From an uncultured Eubacteriales bacterium (GTDB lineage Bacteria > Bacillota > Clostridia > Oscillospirales > Acutalibacteraceae): 6,709 bases of DNA. Below the pieces are notes generated by a model. The model ran no database searches and had not been told where the DNA came from. It worked only from the letters and a program-made list of their open reading frames with translations. The translations under genes and the position numbers were made by a program. Shown here in pieces: positions 1 to 5,582 of this stretch (its first letter is position 1; every line of letters begins with the position of its first letter). Location: positions 1 to 6,709 of the forward strand of contig ONWP01000286.1 in the NCBI GenBank assembly GCA_900321595.1. The letters run 5' to 3'.

Positions 1-90
1 CCGGCGTTCCGGGACGTGGTCTATTTTGCGCCGCGGACGAGCGCGGTGTGGCGACTGCTTCTGCGGCTCAAGGAATTCCTGCACAGATAA
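1..90 (+). CDS. C-terminal end of an unidentified protein (5' truncated by window edge)
   Basis: Reading frame 1 is open from the first base to a TAA at 88-90, giving the last 29 residues of a protein that starts outside the window. The tail is basic and leucine-rich, ending in LLLRLKEFLHR, and is probably a terminal helix. The segment is GC-rich like the operon genes downstream. A hairpin follows 5 bases after the stop, which supports a real gene end. A helical tail of this kind occurs at the end of some LysR-type regulators, but 29 residues are not enough to name the family and I do not do so. Confidence 0.55.
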   Translation, partial: PAFRDVVYFAPRTSAVWRLLLRLKEFLHR

Positions 91-95
91 TGTCA

Positions 96-124
96 AACGG
101 ACTGCCCGATGCGGACAGTCCGTT
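96..124. terminator. Hairpin between convergent genes, probable bidirectional terminator
   Basis: AACGGACTG at 96-104 pairs perfectly with CAGTCCGTT at 116-124 around an 11-base loop. The hairpin lies between the TAA of the plus-strand gene (88-90) and the stop of the minus-strand gene (130-132), where a shared terminator is expected. The T tracts are poor on both sides: CCTTGTT on the plus strand, and TTTGACATT (which includes the stem end) on the minus strand. Position and the perfect stem are therefore the main support, and termination efficiency may be modest. Confidence 0.6.
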
Positions 125-129
125 CCTTG

Positions 130-1299
130 TTAATACGCGGTTCGCATGCCCACTTCGCTTTCGATCATCACAGAGGGAAGCGGGTGAAAGATCCAGATGA
201 ACGGGTATCCCCTGGAAAGGAAATTCCACGCTTCAGCCTGCGCCTTGCTGCAGCTTTCGTATCGGATCGTAATCACTTCGTCTGCGTACGTGGACGTCTG
301 TTTGATCAGCAGACCGTTGTCATCATAATAAAACTGATAAAAAGTGTCGCCGGAACCCAAATCGCCCGATGTCGACCTTGTTGAGACTCTGCCCTCGTTA
401 TCATAAGAATACGCATCAGCCAGATCGGTCGTTATGTCTTTTTTTAACAGCACCCTGCCCTCGGAATCATATTGATATGTAAACTCCTGATAGTAAGAGC
501 TGAAACCATCGTCTATGATAGCTTTCCTGGATATCGATTCGACTTCACCATGTGCATTGTATTTATATTCCGTTTGATTCATATCATCCGAGGATCGAAT
601 CAATTTTCCATCGCCGTCGTAAACATACAGCTCCGGCGTCAGATCAAGCGTTTGCTTCATAATGATCCTTCCGGACGGATCATAGCCCTCGGCGCATACC
701 ATTTCAGAACCTTCGTATTGCTCAACGCGACTGAGATTACCGTTAGCATAAACGGCTTTATATTCGACCGTTGTTTTATCTTCCTTCGTTTCTGTTCCAC
801 CCAAGAATCGACCGTATTCGTCGAAATGAAATTCCTGCGTTATTTCTGAACTGCGCTGTTCTTTTCCCGACCGGAATTCGGTGGTTGTCGATCTGTTCAC
901 GACTTTATCCCCCGACCAAACAAACCGGCTGGTCTGATTCCAAGCAGTATCTATCGTCGGGTCGTAAGATGTTTTCACGATCTCGACCGGGACAAAATAG
1001 ACATGTTCCCCTTCGTCAAAGGTCGTCAGCCGAGCGCTGACGCGCAGGATCTTGCGGGCGTCGGCCGCTCTGACCGTTTTTCCGTCCCTTTTCAGAACGG
1101 CGGCGTTCGCGATCTGCTCCGCCGTCAGCTTCTCAAGCCTGGCGGAATAGCGCAGCGCAAGCCTCGCGTCCGAGGCCGTCACCCTCCCGTTCAAATCGAC
1201 GTCGCCGAGGCCTGCGTTCGCGGCGTTCGCGGACACGCAGACGCTTAACAGGAACAGGACGGCGGAAATGACCGCACAGATCGTCTTTTTACAGCTCAT
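130..1299 (-). CDS. Secreted dockerin-like / YD-repeat protein
   Basis: The 389-residue product begins with a Sec signal peptide: basic start MSCKK, a hydrophobic core at about residues 7-22, and likely cleavage after SANA near residue 26. A dockerin type I-like module follows at about 32-94. Its first calcium loop is canonical (D33, D35, N37, G38, D44). The helix motif is duplicated as ASDARLALRYSARL (42-55) and AADARKILRVSARL (78-91). The second loop (about 67-80) has lost the early acidic ligands. From about 157 to 330 come eight YD-type units with aromatic-D/N...G cores starting at F159, Y184, Y206, Y227, Y247, Y277, Y299 and Y325, spaced 20-30 residues apart, as in RHS/YD proteins. There is no RHS core or toxin domain. 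The protein probably acts at or outside the cell surface; substrate and partner are unknown. Start choice: GGAGGG (1307-1312 on the minus strand) lies 7 bases upstream of the ATG. The dockerin part is much richer in GC than the YD part. Confidence 0.85.
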   Translation of the reverse strand: MSCKKTICAVISAVLFLLSVCVSANAANAGLGDVDLNGRVTASDARLALRYSARLEKLTAEQIANAAVLKRDGKTVRAADARKILRVSARLTTFDEGEHVYFVPVEIVKTSYDPTIDTAWNQTSRFVWSGDKVVNRSTTTEFRSGKEQRSSEITQEFHFDEYGRFLGGTETKEDKTTVEYKAVYANGNLSRVEQYEGSEMVCAEGYDPSGRIIMKQTLDLTPELYVYDGDGKLIRSSDDMNQTEYKYNAHGEVESISRKAIIDDGFSSYYQEFTYQYDSEGRVLLKKDITTDLADAYSYDNEGRVSTRSTSGDLGSGDTFYQFYYDDNGLLIKQTSTYADEVITIRYESCSKAQAEAWNFLSRGYPFIWIFHPLPSVMIESEVGMRTAY

Positions 1300-1328
1300 C
1301 TTTTTTCCCTCCAGAAATATTCATTTGT

Positions 1329-1357
1329 ATTTTAATCCATATCAGAAGAAAAGTCAA
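1329..1357 (-). promoter_or_regulatory. Sigma-A type promoter of the dockerin/YD gene
   Basis: On the minus strand TTGACT (1357-1352) is followed after exactly 17 bases by TAAAAT (1334-1329). The -10 box lies about 30 bases upstream of the ATG at 1299. The spacer (1335-1351) contains one complete arm of an 11-bp inverted repeat, and the -35 box lies in its loop. Confidence 0.75.
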
Positions 1358-1379
1358 CAGAATCGCGCTTTCTTCTGAT
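1341..1379. repeat. Perfect 11-bp inverted repeat in the divergent intergenic region
   Basis: ATCAGAAGAAA at 1341-1351 and TTTCTTCTGAT at 1369-1379 are exact reverse complements separated by 17 bases. The repeat lies between the two divergent promoters. Its left arm fills the promoter spacer of the minus-strand gene and its loop holds that promoter's -35 box (1352-1357). The right arm ends 5 bases before the proposed -35 box of the plus-strand operon. It could be an operator for a dimeric regulator acting on one or both promoters. As a hairpin it has a TTTT run on the plus-strand side, but no plus-strand gene lies upstream for it to terminate. Confidence 0.6.
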
Positions 1380-1384
1380 TTTAC

Positions 1385-1413
1385 TTGCATCATCGGCTGT
1401 TTTCGTATAAAAT
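1385..1413 (+). promoter_or_regulatory. Probable sigma-A promoter of the 1438-5540 operon
   Basis: TTGCAT (1385-1390) is followed after 17 bases by TAAAAT (1408-1413), which lies inside the AT-rich run TATAAAAT (1406-1413). The predicted transcript start, near 1420, leaves a very short leader before the ATG at 1438. The -35 box is a 4 of 6 match to consensus, so this promoter looks weaker than the other two in the window. No other promoter-like element is visible before the downstream operon genes, which are almost without gaps. Confidence 0.55.
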
Positions 1414-1437
1414 AAAAGAAATGCGAGAGGTGATTGC

Positions 1438-1914
1438 ATGTTTCGTGAAATCGTTCGCAAGCGGCAGGCGCTTGACCGGGAGACCTGCGTGGAGATCCTG
1501 AAACAGGAAAAACGCGGCGTGCTGGCGGTGCAGGGCGGCGACGGCTACCCGTACGCGCTGCCGATCAATCATTGGTATAACGAATCGGACGGGAAGCTCT
1601 ACTTCCACTCCGGCCCCGCGGGGCACAAGATCGACGCGATCCGCGCCTGCGACAAGGCGAGCTTCTGCGTCTATGACGGGGGATATCGGAATCCCGGCGA
1701 CTGGGCGCTCAATATCCGCAGCGTCATCGTCTTCGGGCGCGTCTCGATCGTGGAGGATCACGCGGAGGCGATCGAGATCAGCCGGCAGCTCAGCTATAAG
1801 TTCACGCAGGATGAAGCCTACATTGAGCATGAGATCGCCCACGACGGCCATCGGGTGCTCTGCTTCTGCCTGACGCCGGAGCATATCACCGGCAAACTGG
1901 TCAACGAAAAATAA
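1438..1914 (+). CDS. Pyridoxamine 5'-phosphate oxidase-like / NimA-type flavoprotein
   Basis: This 158-residue protein has the length and pattern of the FMN-binding split-barrel proteins annotated as pyridoxamine 5'-phosphate oxidase family or NimA-like (5-nitroimidazole reductase). Recognisable segments are KRGVLAVQGGDGYPYALPIN (25-44), LYFHSGPAGHKIDAI (54-68, the conserved flavin-site strand and GHK turn), the FCVYD strand (76-80), a GDWALNIRSVIVFGR strand in the second half, and the family-typical tail EHITGKLVNE. It is probably a cytoplasmic dimer binding FMN. The true substrate is unknown, and a nitroreductase role is only one possibility. Start choice: AGAGGTGAT (1426-1434) is an almost complete Shine-Dalgarno sequence, with its GAGG core 7 bases before the ATG. 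It is the first gene of the operon, and the next gene starts 10 bases after its TAA. Confidence 0.85.
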   Translation: MFREIVRKRQALDRETCVEILKQEKRGVLAVQGGDGYPYALPINHWYNESDGKLYFHSGPAGHKIDAIRACDKASFCVYDGGYRNPGDWALNIRSVIVFGRVSIVEDHAEAIEISRQLSYKFTQDEAYIEHEIAHDGHRVLCFCLTPEHITGKLVNEK

Positions 1915-1924
1915 CGGAGACAGT

Positions 1925-2698
1925 ATGAAGGTCAGAGAGATCTATGACGCGATCGACGCGTTCGCGCCCTACGCGGCGCAGATGCCCTGGGATAACAGCG
2001 GCCTTGCCGTCGGCAGTATGGACGACGAATTTGACCGGGCGCTGGTCACGATCGACTGCTCGCCGGCGTCGCTGGAGGCTGCCCGGCGCAATGGCTGCGG
2101 CCTGATCGTCACGCATCATCCGGTGCTGTTTCACGCGGCGAAGAGCGTGCTGTCCGACAGCTTCGTCTACCGGGCCGTGCGGCAGGGCGTCGCCGTCCTG
2201 AGCGCCCACACGAATTACGATATGGCGCCGGGCGGCGTCAATGACGTGCTGGCCGCGCAGCTGGGGCTGACGGATCCGGCGGTCGTTGAAGCGGAGGGCC
2301 TGCCGATGATGCGCATCGGTTCGACGCAGACGCTGATGCGCGCCGACGCGTTCGCGCAGTTTGTCGCTGACCGGCTCGGCGATCCGGTCAAATATACGGC
2401 CTTCCCGGGTGAGATCCGGCGTGTGGCCGTCTGCGGCGGCGCGGGCGGAGACTACATCGCTGAGGCCGCGGCCGCCGGCGCTGACGCGTTCGTCACGGGT
2501 GAGGTCAAGCATCATATGTTCTACGAAGCCGAACGGCAGGGGCTCTGCCTGATCGAGGCCGGTCATTTCGCCACGGAGGAGCCCGCCGTCCGCGCGCTGC
2601 GGGACCGGCTGCAGCAGCAGTTCCCCGCCGCGCGGTTTATCCACTTTTGCAATCCGCCCTGCCGCGCGCTGACGCCGAAGGAGCCGCTATGGGATTAG
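1925..2698 (+). CDS. NIF3-like dinuclear metal centre protein (YqfO/YbgI family)
   Basis: The 257-residue product matches the short NIF3 family form that lacks the inserted PII-like domain. Family motifs appear in order: WDNSGL near the N-terminus, the metal-ligand segment VTHHPVLFH (about 60-68), SAHTNYD (about 97-103), TGEVKHHMFYEA, and GHFATEEPAV near the end. The histidines, Asp and Glu in these motifs form the two-metal site known in this family, whose members build a toroidal hexamer. They are often annotated as GTP cyclohydrolase 1 type 2 homologues, but the cellular role is not settled. Start choice: CGGAGA at 1915-1920 lies 4 bases before the ATG. The gene ends in TAG inside the start of rqcH, overlapping by 10 bases, which suggests translational coupling. 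In many Firmicutes the gene neighbours trmK or rpoD; neither is seen here. Confidence 0.92.
   Translation: MKVREIYDAIDAFAPYAAQMPWDNSGLAVGSMDDEFDRALVTIDCSPASLEAARRNGCGLIVTHHPVLFHAAKSVLSDSFVYRAVRQGVAVLSAHTNYDMAPGGVNDVLAAQLGLTDPAVVEAEGLPMMRIGSTQTLMRADAFAQFVADRLGDPVKYTAFPGEIRRVAVCGGAGGDYIAEAAAAGADAFVTGEVKHHMFYEAERQGLCLIEAGHFATEEPAVRALRDRLQQQFPAARFIHFCNPPCRALTPKEPLWD
2678..2683 (+). promoter_or_regulatory. Ribosome-binding site that fixes the rqcH start
   Basis: AAGGAG sits 5 bases before the ATG at 2689, inside the end of the NIF3-like gene. The frame is also open upstream to a TTG at 2647, but that start would add 14 residues unlike RqcH. The ATG at 2689 gives MGLDGVYLHLLAGEL, the usual family N-terminus, and puts the conserved D97-R98 pair at the same numbers as in Bacillus subtilis RqcH. 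Confidence 0.75.
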
Positions 2699-3681
2699 AC
2701 GGCGTATATCTGCATCTGCTCGCCGGGGAGCTGCGCGCGTCGCTCGTCGGCGCCAGAGTGGAGAAGATCTACCAGCCGACGAAGACGGAGCTGCTTTTCG
2801 CGATGCGCACCCGGGAGGACCGGTACCGCCTGCTGCTGTCCGCCAACGGCAACGCGCCGGGCATTCGGCTGACGCAGCAGTCCATCGACAATCCGGAAAA
2901 ACCGCCCATGCTGTGCATGCTTCTGCGCAAGCACCTGGTCGGCGGCACGCTGACCGCCGTCGCGCAGGTCGGGATGGACCGCATCCTGCGGCTTTCCTTT
3001 TCCGTGATCAACGAGCTGGGCGACCGGGTGGAGCGGCATCTGATCATCGAGATCATGGCGCGGCACAGCAATATCATCCTGCTGGACGCGGATGACGTCG
3101 TGATCGACAGCGTCAAACGGGTGGATCTGGCCACGTCCTCCGTGCGGCAGATCCTGCCGGGGATGCGGTACGTGCTGCCGCCGCGTCCGGATAAGCTCGA
3201 CCCGGCCGCAGCGGACGCGCAGACGCTGTTCGACAGGGTCGCGTCGTCTGACAAGCCGCTCGGCAAGGCGCTGCTGAACGCTGTGGAGGGGCTGTCCCCG
3301 CTCACGGCGAACGAGCTGGCCTTCCGCGCCGGCGGCGACGATCTGCCCGCGAACCAGCTGAGCGACAGGCAGCAAAACGCGCTGCGCTTCGAGCTGGAGA
3401 CGCTCCACAGCCGCGTGACGGGCGGCTCCTATACGCCGTGCCTCATCCGGGAAAACGGGCGTATGAAGGAATTCTCTTATATGCAGATCACCTGCTTCGG
3501 CGCCGCCGTCACACCGGAGAGCCGCGAGGATCTCTCCCGGCTGATGGACGACTTCTACGCCGAGCGGGATCGCTATACCCGGACGCACGCCAAGGCGGAG
3601 GATCTGTTCCGCACGGTGACGAGCCTGCGCGAGCGCACGTCCAGACGTCTGGACAATCGACGGCTCGAGCTGGAGGCCTGA
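2689..3681 (+). CDS. N-terminal RqcH fragment actually translatable up to the TGA
   Basis: If TGA 3679-3681 is read as stop, this 330-residue product is made. It holds the complete NFACT-N domain, the helix-hairpin-helix-like segment and the first part of the coiled coil. It lacks the rest of the coiled coil and NFACT-R. In the known RqcH-50S complexes the coiled coil reaches along the subunit and both domain groups contribute to binding, so the fragment is unlikely to work as RqcH alone. It starts at ATG 2689 with AAGGAG 5 bases upstream. Confidence 0.7.
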   Translation: MGLDGVYLHLLAGELRASLVGARVEKIYQPTKTELLFAMRTREDRYRLLLSANGNAPGIRLTQQSIDNPEKPPMLCMLLRKHLVGGTLTAVAQVGMDRILRLSFSVINELGDRVERHLIIEIMARHSNIILLDADDVVIDSVKRVDLATSSVRQILPGMRYVLPPRPDKLDPAAADAQTLFDRVASSDKPLGKALLNAVEGLSPLTANELAFRAGGDDLPANQLSDRQQNALRFELETLHSRVTGGSYTPCLIRENGRMKEFSYMQITCFGAAVTPESREDLSRLMDDFYAERDRYTRTHAKAEDLFRTVTSLRERTSRRLDNRRLELEA

Positions 3682-4428
3682 GCCGACCGGGAGGAAAAGC
3701 GGCGTTTCGCGGAGCTGATCAACGCGAATCTGTATCAGCTGCGCAAGGGGCAGGACGCCTATTCGGTCTGCGACTGGTACGACGAGGGCAGGTCCGTCAC
3801 GATCCCCGTAAAGCCGGAGCTGACGCCGGCGGAGAACGCCGCCAGATACTTCCGTGAGTACAAAAAGCGCAAGACCGCCGAGGAGCGGCTGACCGATCTG
3901 ATCGCGCAGGACGAACGGGATATCGAATATCTGGGCACCGTGCTCGACGAGCTGTCCCGGGCGGAGAACGACCGGGAGATCGCGGCAATCCGCCGGGAGC
4001 TGGCGCAGGAGGGGTATCTGAAACGGCAGACCGGCCGGGATAAAAAACAGGCCGCGGAAGCGGGCCCCCGCGAATACCGCGCGCCAAGCGGCCTGCGGGT
4101 GCTCGTGGGCCGCAACAACGCCGGCAACGATAAATTGTCCTTCCGCATCGCCGGAAAAGACGATCTCTGGTTCCACGCGCAGAAAATGCCCGGTTCGCAC
4201 GTCGTGCTGTGCGGCGCGGGACTGGACGCGCCGGACGCGGATATCGAATTCGCCGCCGGCCTTGCCGCCTGGTTCAGCGCCGGACGGGACGCCACGACCG
4301 TGGAGATCGACTACACGCCGGTCCGGGAGCTCCGCAAGCCCGCGGGCGCCAGACCCGGCTTCGTCATCTATCACACCTACTATTCTATGTCTGCAAGGCC
4401 CTTGCAGCCGCAGGAGGAGATCGCATGA
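3682..4428 (+). CDS. C-terminal RqcH remainder (coiled coil plus NFACT-R), no good own start
   Basis: The frame continues open from just after the TGA to the TGA at 4426-4428 and keeps family-like sequence throughout, beginning ADREEKRRFAELINANLYQL. The first in-frame ATG, GTG or TTG is the GTG at 3940, with no Shine-Dalgarno sequence before it. An independent product from there would be 162 residues, would miss 86 family-conserved codons and would hold little more than NFACT-R. The segment is therefore best seen as the second half of one gene. It overlaps mnaA by four bases (ATGA, 4425-4428). Confidence 0.65.
   Translation, partial: ADREEKRRFAELINANLYQLRKGQDAYSVCDWYDEGRSVTIPVKPELTPAENAARYFREYKKRKTAEERLTDLIAQDERDIEYLGTVLDELSRAENDREIAAIRRELAQEGYLKRQTGRDKKQAAEAGPREYRAPSGLRVLVGRNNAGNDKLSFRIAGKDDLWFHAQKMPGSHVVLCGAGLDAPDADIEFAAGLAAWFSAGRDATTVEIDYTPVRELRKPAGARPGFVIYHTYYSMSARPLQPQEEIA
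4412..4417 (+). promoter_or_regulatory. Consensus Shine-Dalgarno sequence of mnaA
   Basis: A complete AGGAGG lies 7 bases before ATG 4425, inside the last codons of rqcH. It decides the mnaA start against the longer open frame that reaches back to 4209, whose extra residues are an arginine-rich shadow of the NFACT-R coding sequence. With this site mnaA can be translated even if ribosomes leave rqcH early at the TGA. Confidence 0.85.
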
Positions 4429-5540
4429 AAAAGATCATGACCGTATTCGGCACCAGGCCGGAGGCCATCAAGATGTGCCCGCTCGTCAAAGAGCTGCAGT
4501 CCCGGCGGGGCGTGCAGACCGTCGTCTGCGTCACCGGGCAGCACCGGCAGATGCTTGACAGCGTGCTGGAGACCTTCGGCGTGAAGCCGCAGTACGACCT
4601 TTCCATCATGAAACAGAATCAGACGCTTTTTGACATCACGGCGGCCATCCTGCTGAAGATCCGCGACGTGCTGGAGGCGGAACGGCCCGACTTGGTGCTG
4701 GTGCACGGCGACACGTCCACCACTTTTGTGACGGCGCTGGCGTGCTATTATCTGCAGATCCCCGTCGGTCACGTGGAGGCGGGACTGCGCACCGGCAATC
4801 TCTACGCGCCGTTCCCGGAGGAATTCAACCGGCGGGGCGTCGGGATCATCTCCGGGTACGATTTCGCGCCGACGCCGACCGCGCGCGAGAATCTGCTGCG
4901 CGAGGGCAAATCGCCGGAGCATATCTTCGTCACGGGCAATACGGCCATCGACGCGATCCGCACGACCGTGCGGGAGGACTACCGGCATCCCGTGCTGGAG
5001 GCGTTGACCGGCAACCGCATGATCCTCATCACCGCGCACCGGCGGGAGAATCTGGGCGCGCCCATGCGCCGGATGTTCCGCGCCATCAAGCGGGTCATAG
5101 ACGAAACGCCGGACGTGCGCGCCGTCTATCCCATCCACATGAATCCCGCCGTCCGCGAAGCGGCAGCGTCAGTTTTCGGCGACGACGACCGCATCCGGAT
5201 CATCGAGCCGCTGGACGTGCTGGACTTCCACAACTTCATGGCGCGCTCCTATCTGATCCTGACCGACTCCGGCGGCGTGCAGGAGGAGGCGCCGTCTCTG
5301 GGCAAGCCCGTGCTGGTCATGCGCGATACGACGGAGCGGCCGGAGGGCATCGCGGCCGGCACGCTCAAGCTCGTCGGCACGCGGGAAGACGTGATCTATG
5401 AGAATTTTACGCGGCTGCTCACCGATGAAGCCGCCTACACCGCGATGAGCCGCGCCAGCAATCCCTACGGCGACGGACGCGCCTGCGGCCGGATCGCCGA
5501 CGTGCTGGAGACCGGCGCCTGCGAACAGTGGTTCGCGTGA
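4425..5540 (+). CDS. mnaA: UDP-N-acetylglucosamine 2-epimerase, non-hydrolysing
   Basis: The 371-residue enzyme (MnaA/WecB family) interconverts UDP-GlcNAc and UDP-ManNAc in the cytoplasm, supplying ManNAc units for teichoic acid linkage, capsule or other envelope polymers. All main motifs are present: GTRPEAIKM (9-17), TGQHRQM (37-43), HGDTSTT with D96, GHVEAGLRT with E118, PFPEEFNRR with E132, TAHRRENLG with H205, the HMNP segment, DSGGVQEEAPSLGKP (281-295) and the DTTERPEG loop. D96, E118, E132 and H205 correspond to the catalytic-site residues D95, E117, E131 and H213 described for E. coli WecB. Length is normal for the family and nothing is missing. It overlaps rqcH by four bases (ATGA) and is the last gene of the operon. 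No glycosyltransferase or polymer export gene is nearby, so the destination of the UDP-ManNAc cannot be read from this window. Confidence 0.95.
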   Translation: MKKIMTVFGTRPEAIKMCPLVKELQSRRGVQTVVCVTGQHRQMLDSVLETFGVKPQYDLSIMKQNQTLFDITAAILLKIRDVLEAERPDLVLVHGDTSTTFVTALACYYLQIPVGHVEAGLRTGNLYAPFPEEFNRRGVGIISGYDFAPTPTARENLLREGKSPEHIFVTGNTAIDAIRTTVREDYRHPVLEALTGNRMILITAHRRENLGAPMRRMFRAIKRVIDETPDVRAVYPIHMNPAVREAAASVFGDDDRIRIIEPLDVLDFHNFMARSYLILTDSGGVQEEAPSLGKPVLVMRDTTERPEGIAAGTLKLVGTREDVIYENFTRLLTDEAAYTAMSRASNPYGDGRACGRIADVLETGACEQWFA

Positions 5541-5551
5541 GCGCCGCGCGG

Positions 5552-5582
5552 CGGAAAAACGCGTTGACATTTTCCGTTTTTT
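5552..5582 (+). terminator. Intrinsic terminator of the operon, overlapping the next promoter
   Basis: CGGAAAA (5552-5558) pairs perfectly with TTTTCCG (5570-5576) around an 11-base loop and is followed directly by T6 (5577-5582). It starts 12 bases after the mnaA stop. The stem has only three G-C pairs, so termination may be incomplete. The loop contains the TTGACA box of the promoter for the lipoprotein gene. A perfect palindrome, CGCCGCGCGGCG (5542-5553), lies just before and overlaps it by two bases, but has no T tract of its own. Confidence 0.6.

Larger units (their letters stand above)
2689..4428 (+). pseudogene. rqcH: RqcH (Rqc2/NEMF homologue, NFACT family) interrupted by one in-frame TGA
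   Basis: Ignoring codon 331 (TGA, 3679-3681), this is a single 580-codon frame matching B. subtilis RqcH, about 570 residues. RqcH binds 50S subunits carrying stalled peptidyl-tRNA and adds a template-free C-terminal alanine tail that marks the chain for degradation. Domain order is intact: NFACT-N (about 1-180) with D97-R98 and E121-I122-M123, the residues tied to Ala-tRNA recruitment in B. subtilis; a helix-hairpin-helix-like region (about 190-220); a coiled-coil middle (about 285-440); and NFACT-R with GRNNAGNDKLSF (474-485), DDLWFHAQKMPGSHVV (491-506) and the tail GFVIYHTYYSM. The TGA lies in the first coiled-coil arm between LELEA and ADREEKRRF, with no frame change. TGA is the stop codon of mnaA and the lipoprotein gene, so it is presumably a stop here. 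Options are a nonsense mutation, a sequence error, or read-through. Family identity is very secure; pseudogene status is less so. Confidence 0.8.

Noticed and set aside
109..1248. Several plus-strand open frames of 80-125 codons opposite the dockerin/YD gene
   Set aside because: They have no convincing ribosome-binding sites or protein-like motifs and lie opposite a gene with a clear signal peptide, dockerin motif and YD repeats.
2647..2688. TTG at 2647 as an earlier start for rqcH
   Set aside because: The added 14 residues are not family-like and lie inside the NIF3-like gene; ATG 2689 has a good ribosome-binding site and the correct family N-terminus.
3679..3681. TGA recoded as a sense codon genome-wide (Trp or Gly codes)
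   Set aside because: TGA ends mnaA (5538-5540) and the lipoprotein gene (6702-6704) at sensible points, tryptophan is encoded by TGG throughout, and no other gene in the window has an internal TGA.
3679..3740. Selenocysteine read-through at the rqcH TGA
   Set aside because: The only pairing I see after the TGA is a four-base GCCG/CGGC stem starting directly at the stop, which does not look like a bacterial SECIS element. RqcH is not a known selenoprotein. Not fully excluded, but unsupported.
2695..4374. A 559-codon open frame on the minus strand opposite rqcH
   Set aside because: It is a shadow of GC-rich codon use on the plus strand: arginine-, leucine- and glutamine-rich with no family motifs. 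The plus strand encodes a clear RqcH over the whole span.
4209..4424. Longer N-terminus for mnaA, starting at 4209
   Set aside because: The extra 72 residues are an arginine-rich off-frame reading of NFACT-R. The ATG at 4425 has a consensus AGGAGG and gives the normal MKKIMTVFGTRPEAIK start.
5542..5553. Palindrome CGCCGCGCGGCG after mnaA as the operon terminator
   Set aside because: It can form at most a 4-bp stem with a 4-base loop and is followed by A-rich, not T-rich, sequence. The adjacent CGGAAAA/TTTTCCG hairpin with T6 is the better candidate.
1925..5570. Other minus-strand frames (for example 1901-2644, 4380-5138, 5169-5570) as antisense genes
   Set aside because: They lie opposite strongly conserved coding sequence, have arginine-rich low-complexity composition and show no recognisable start signals.
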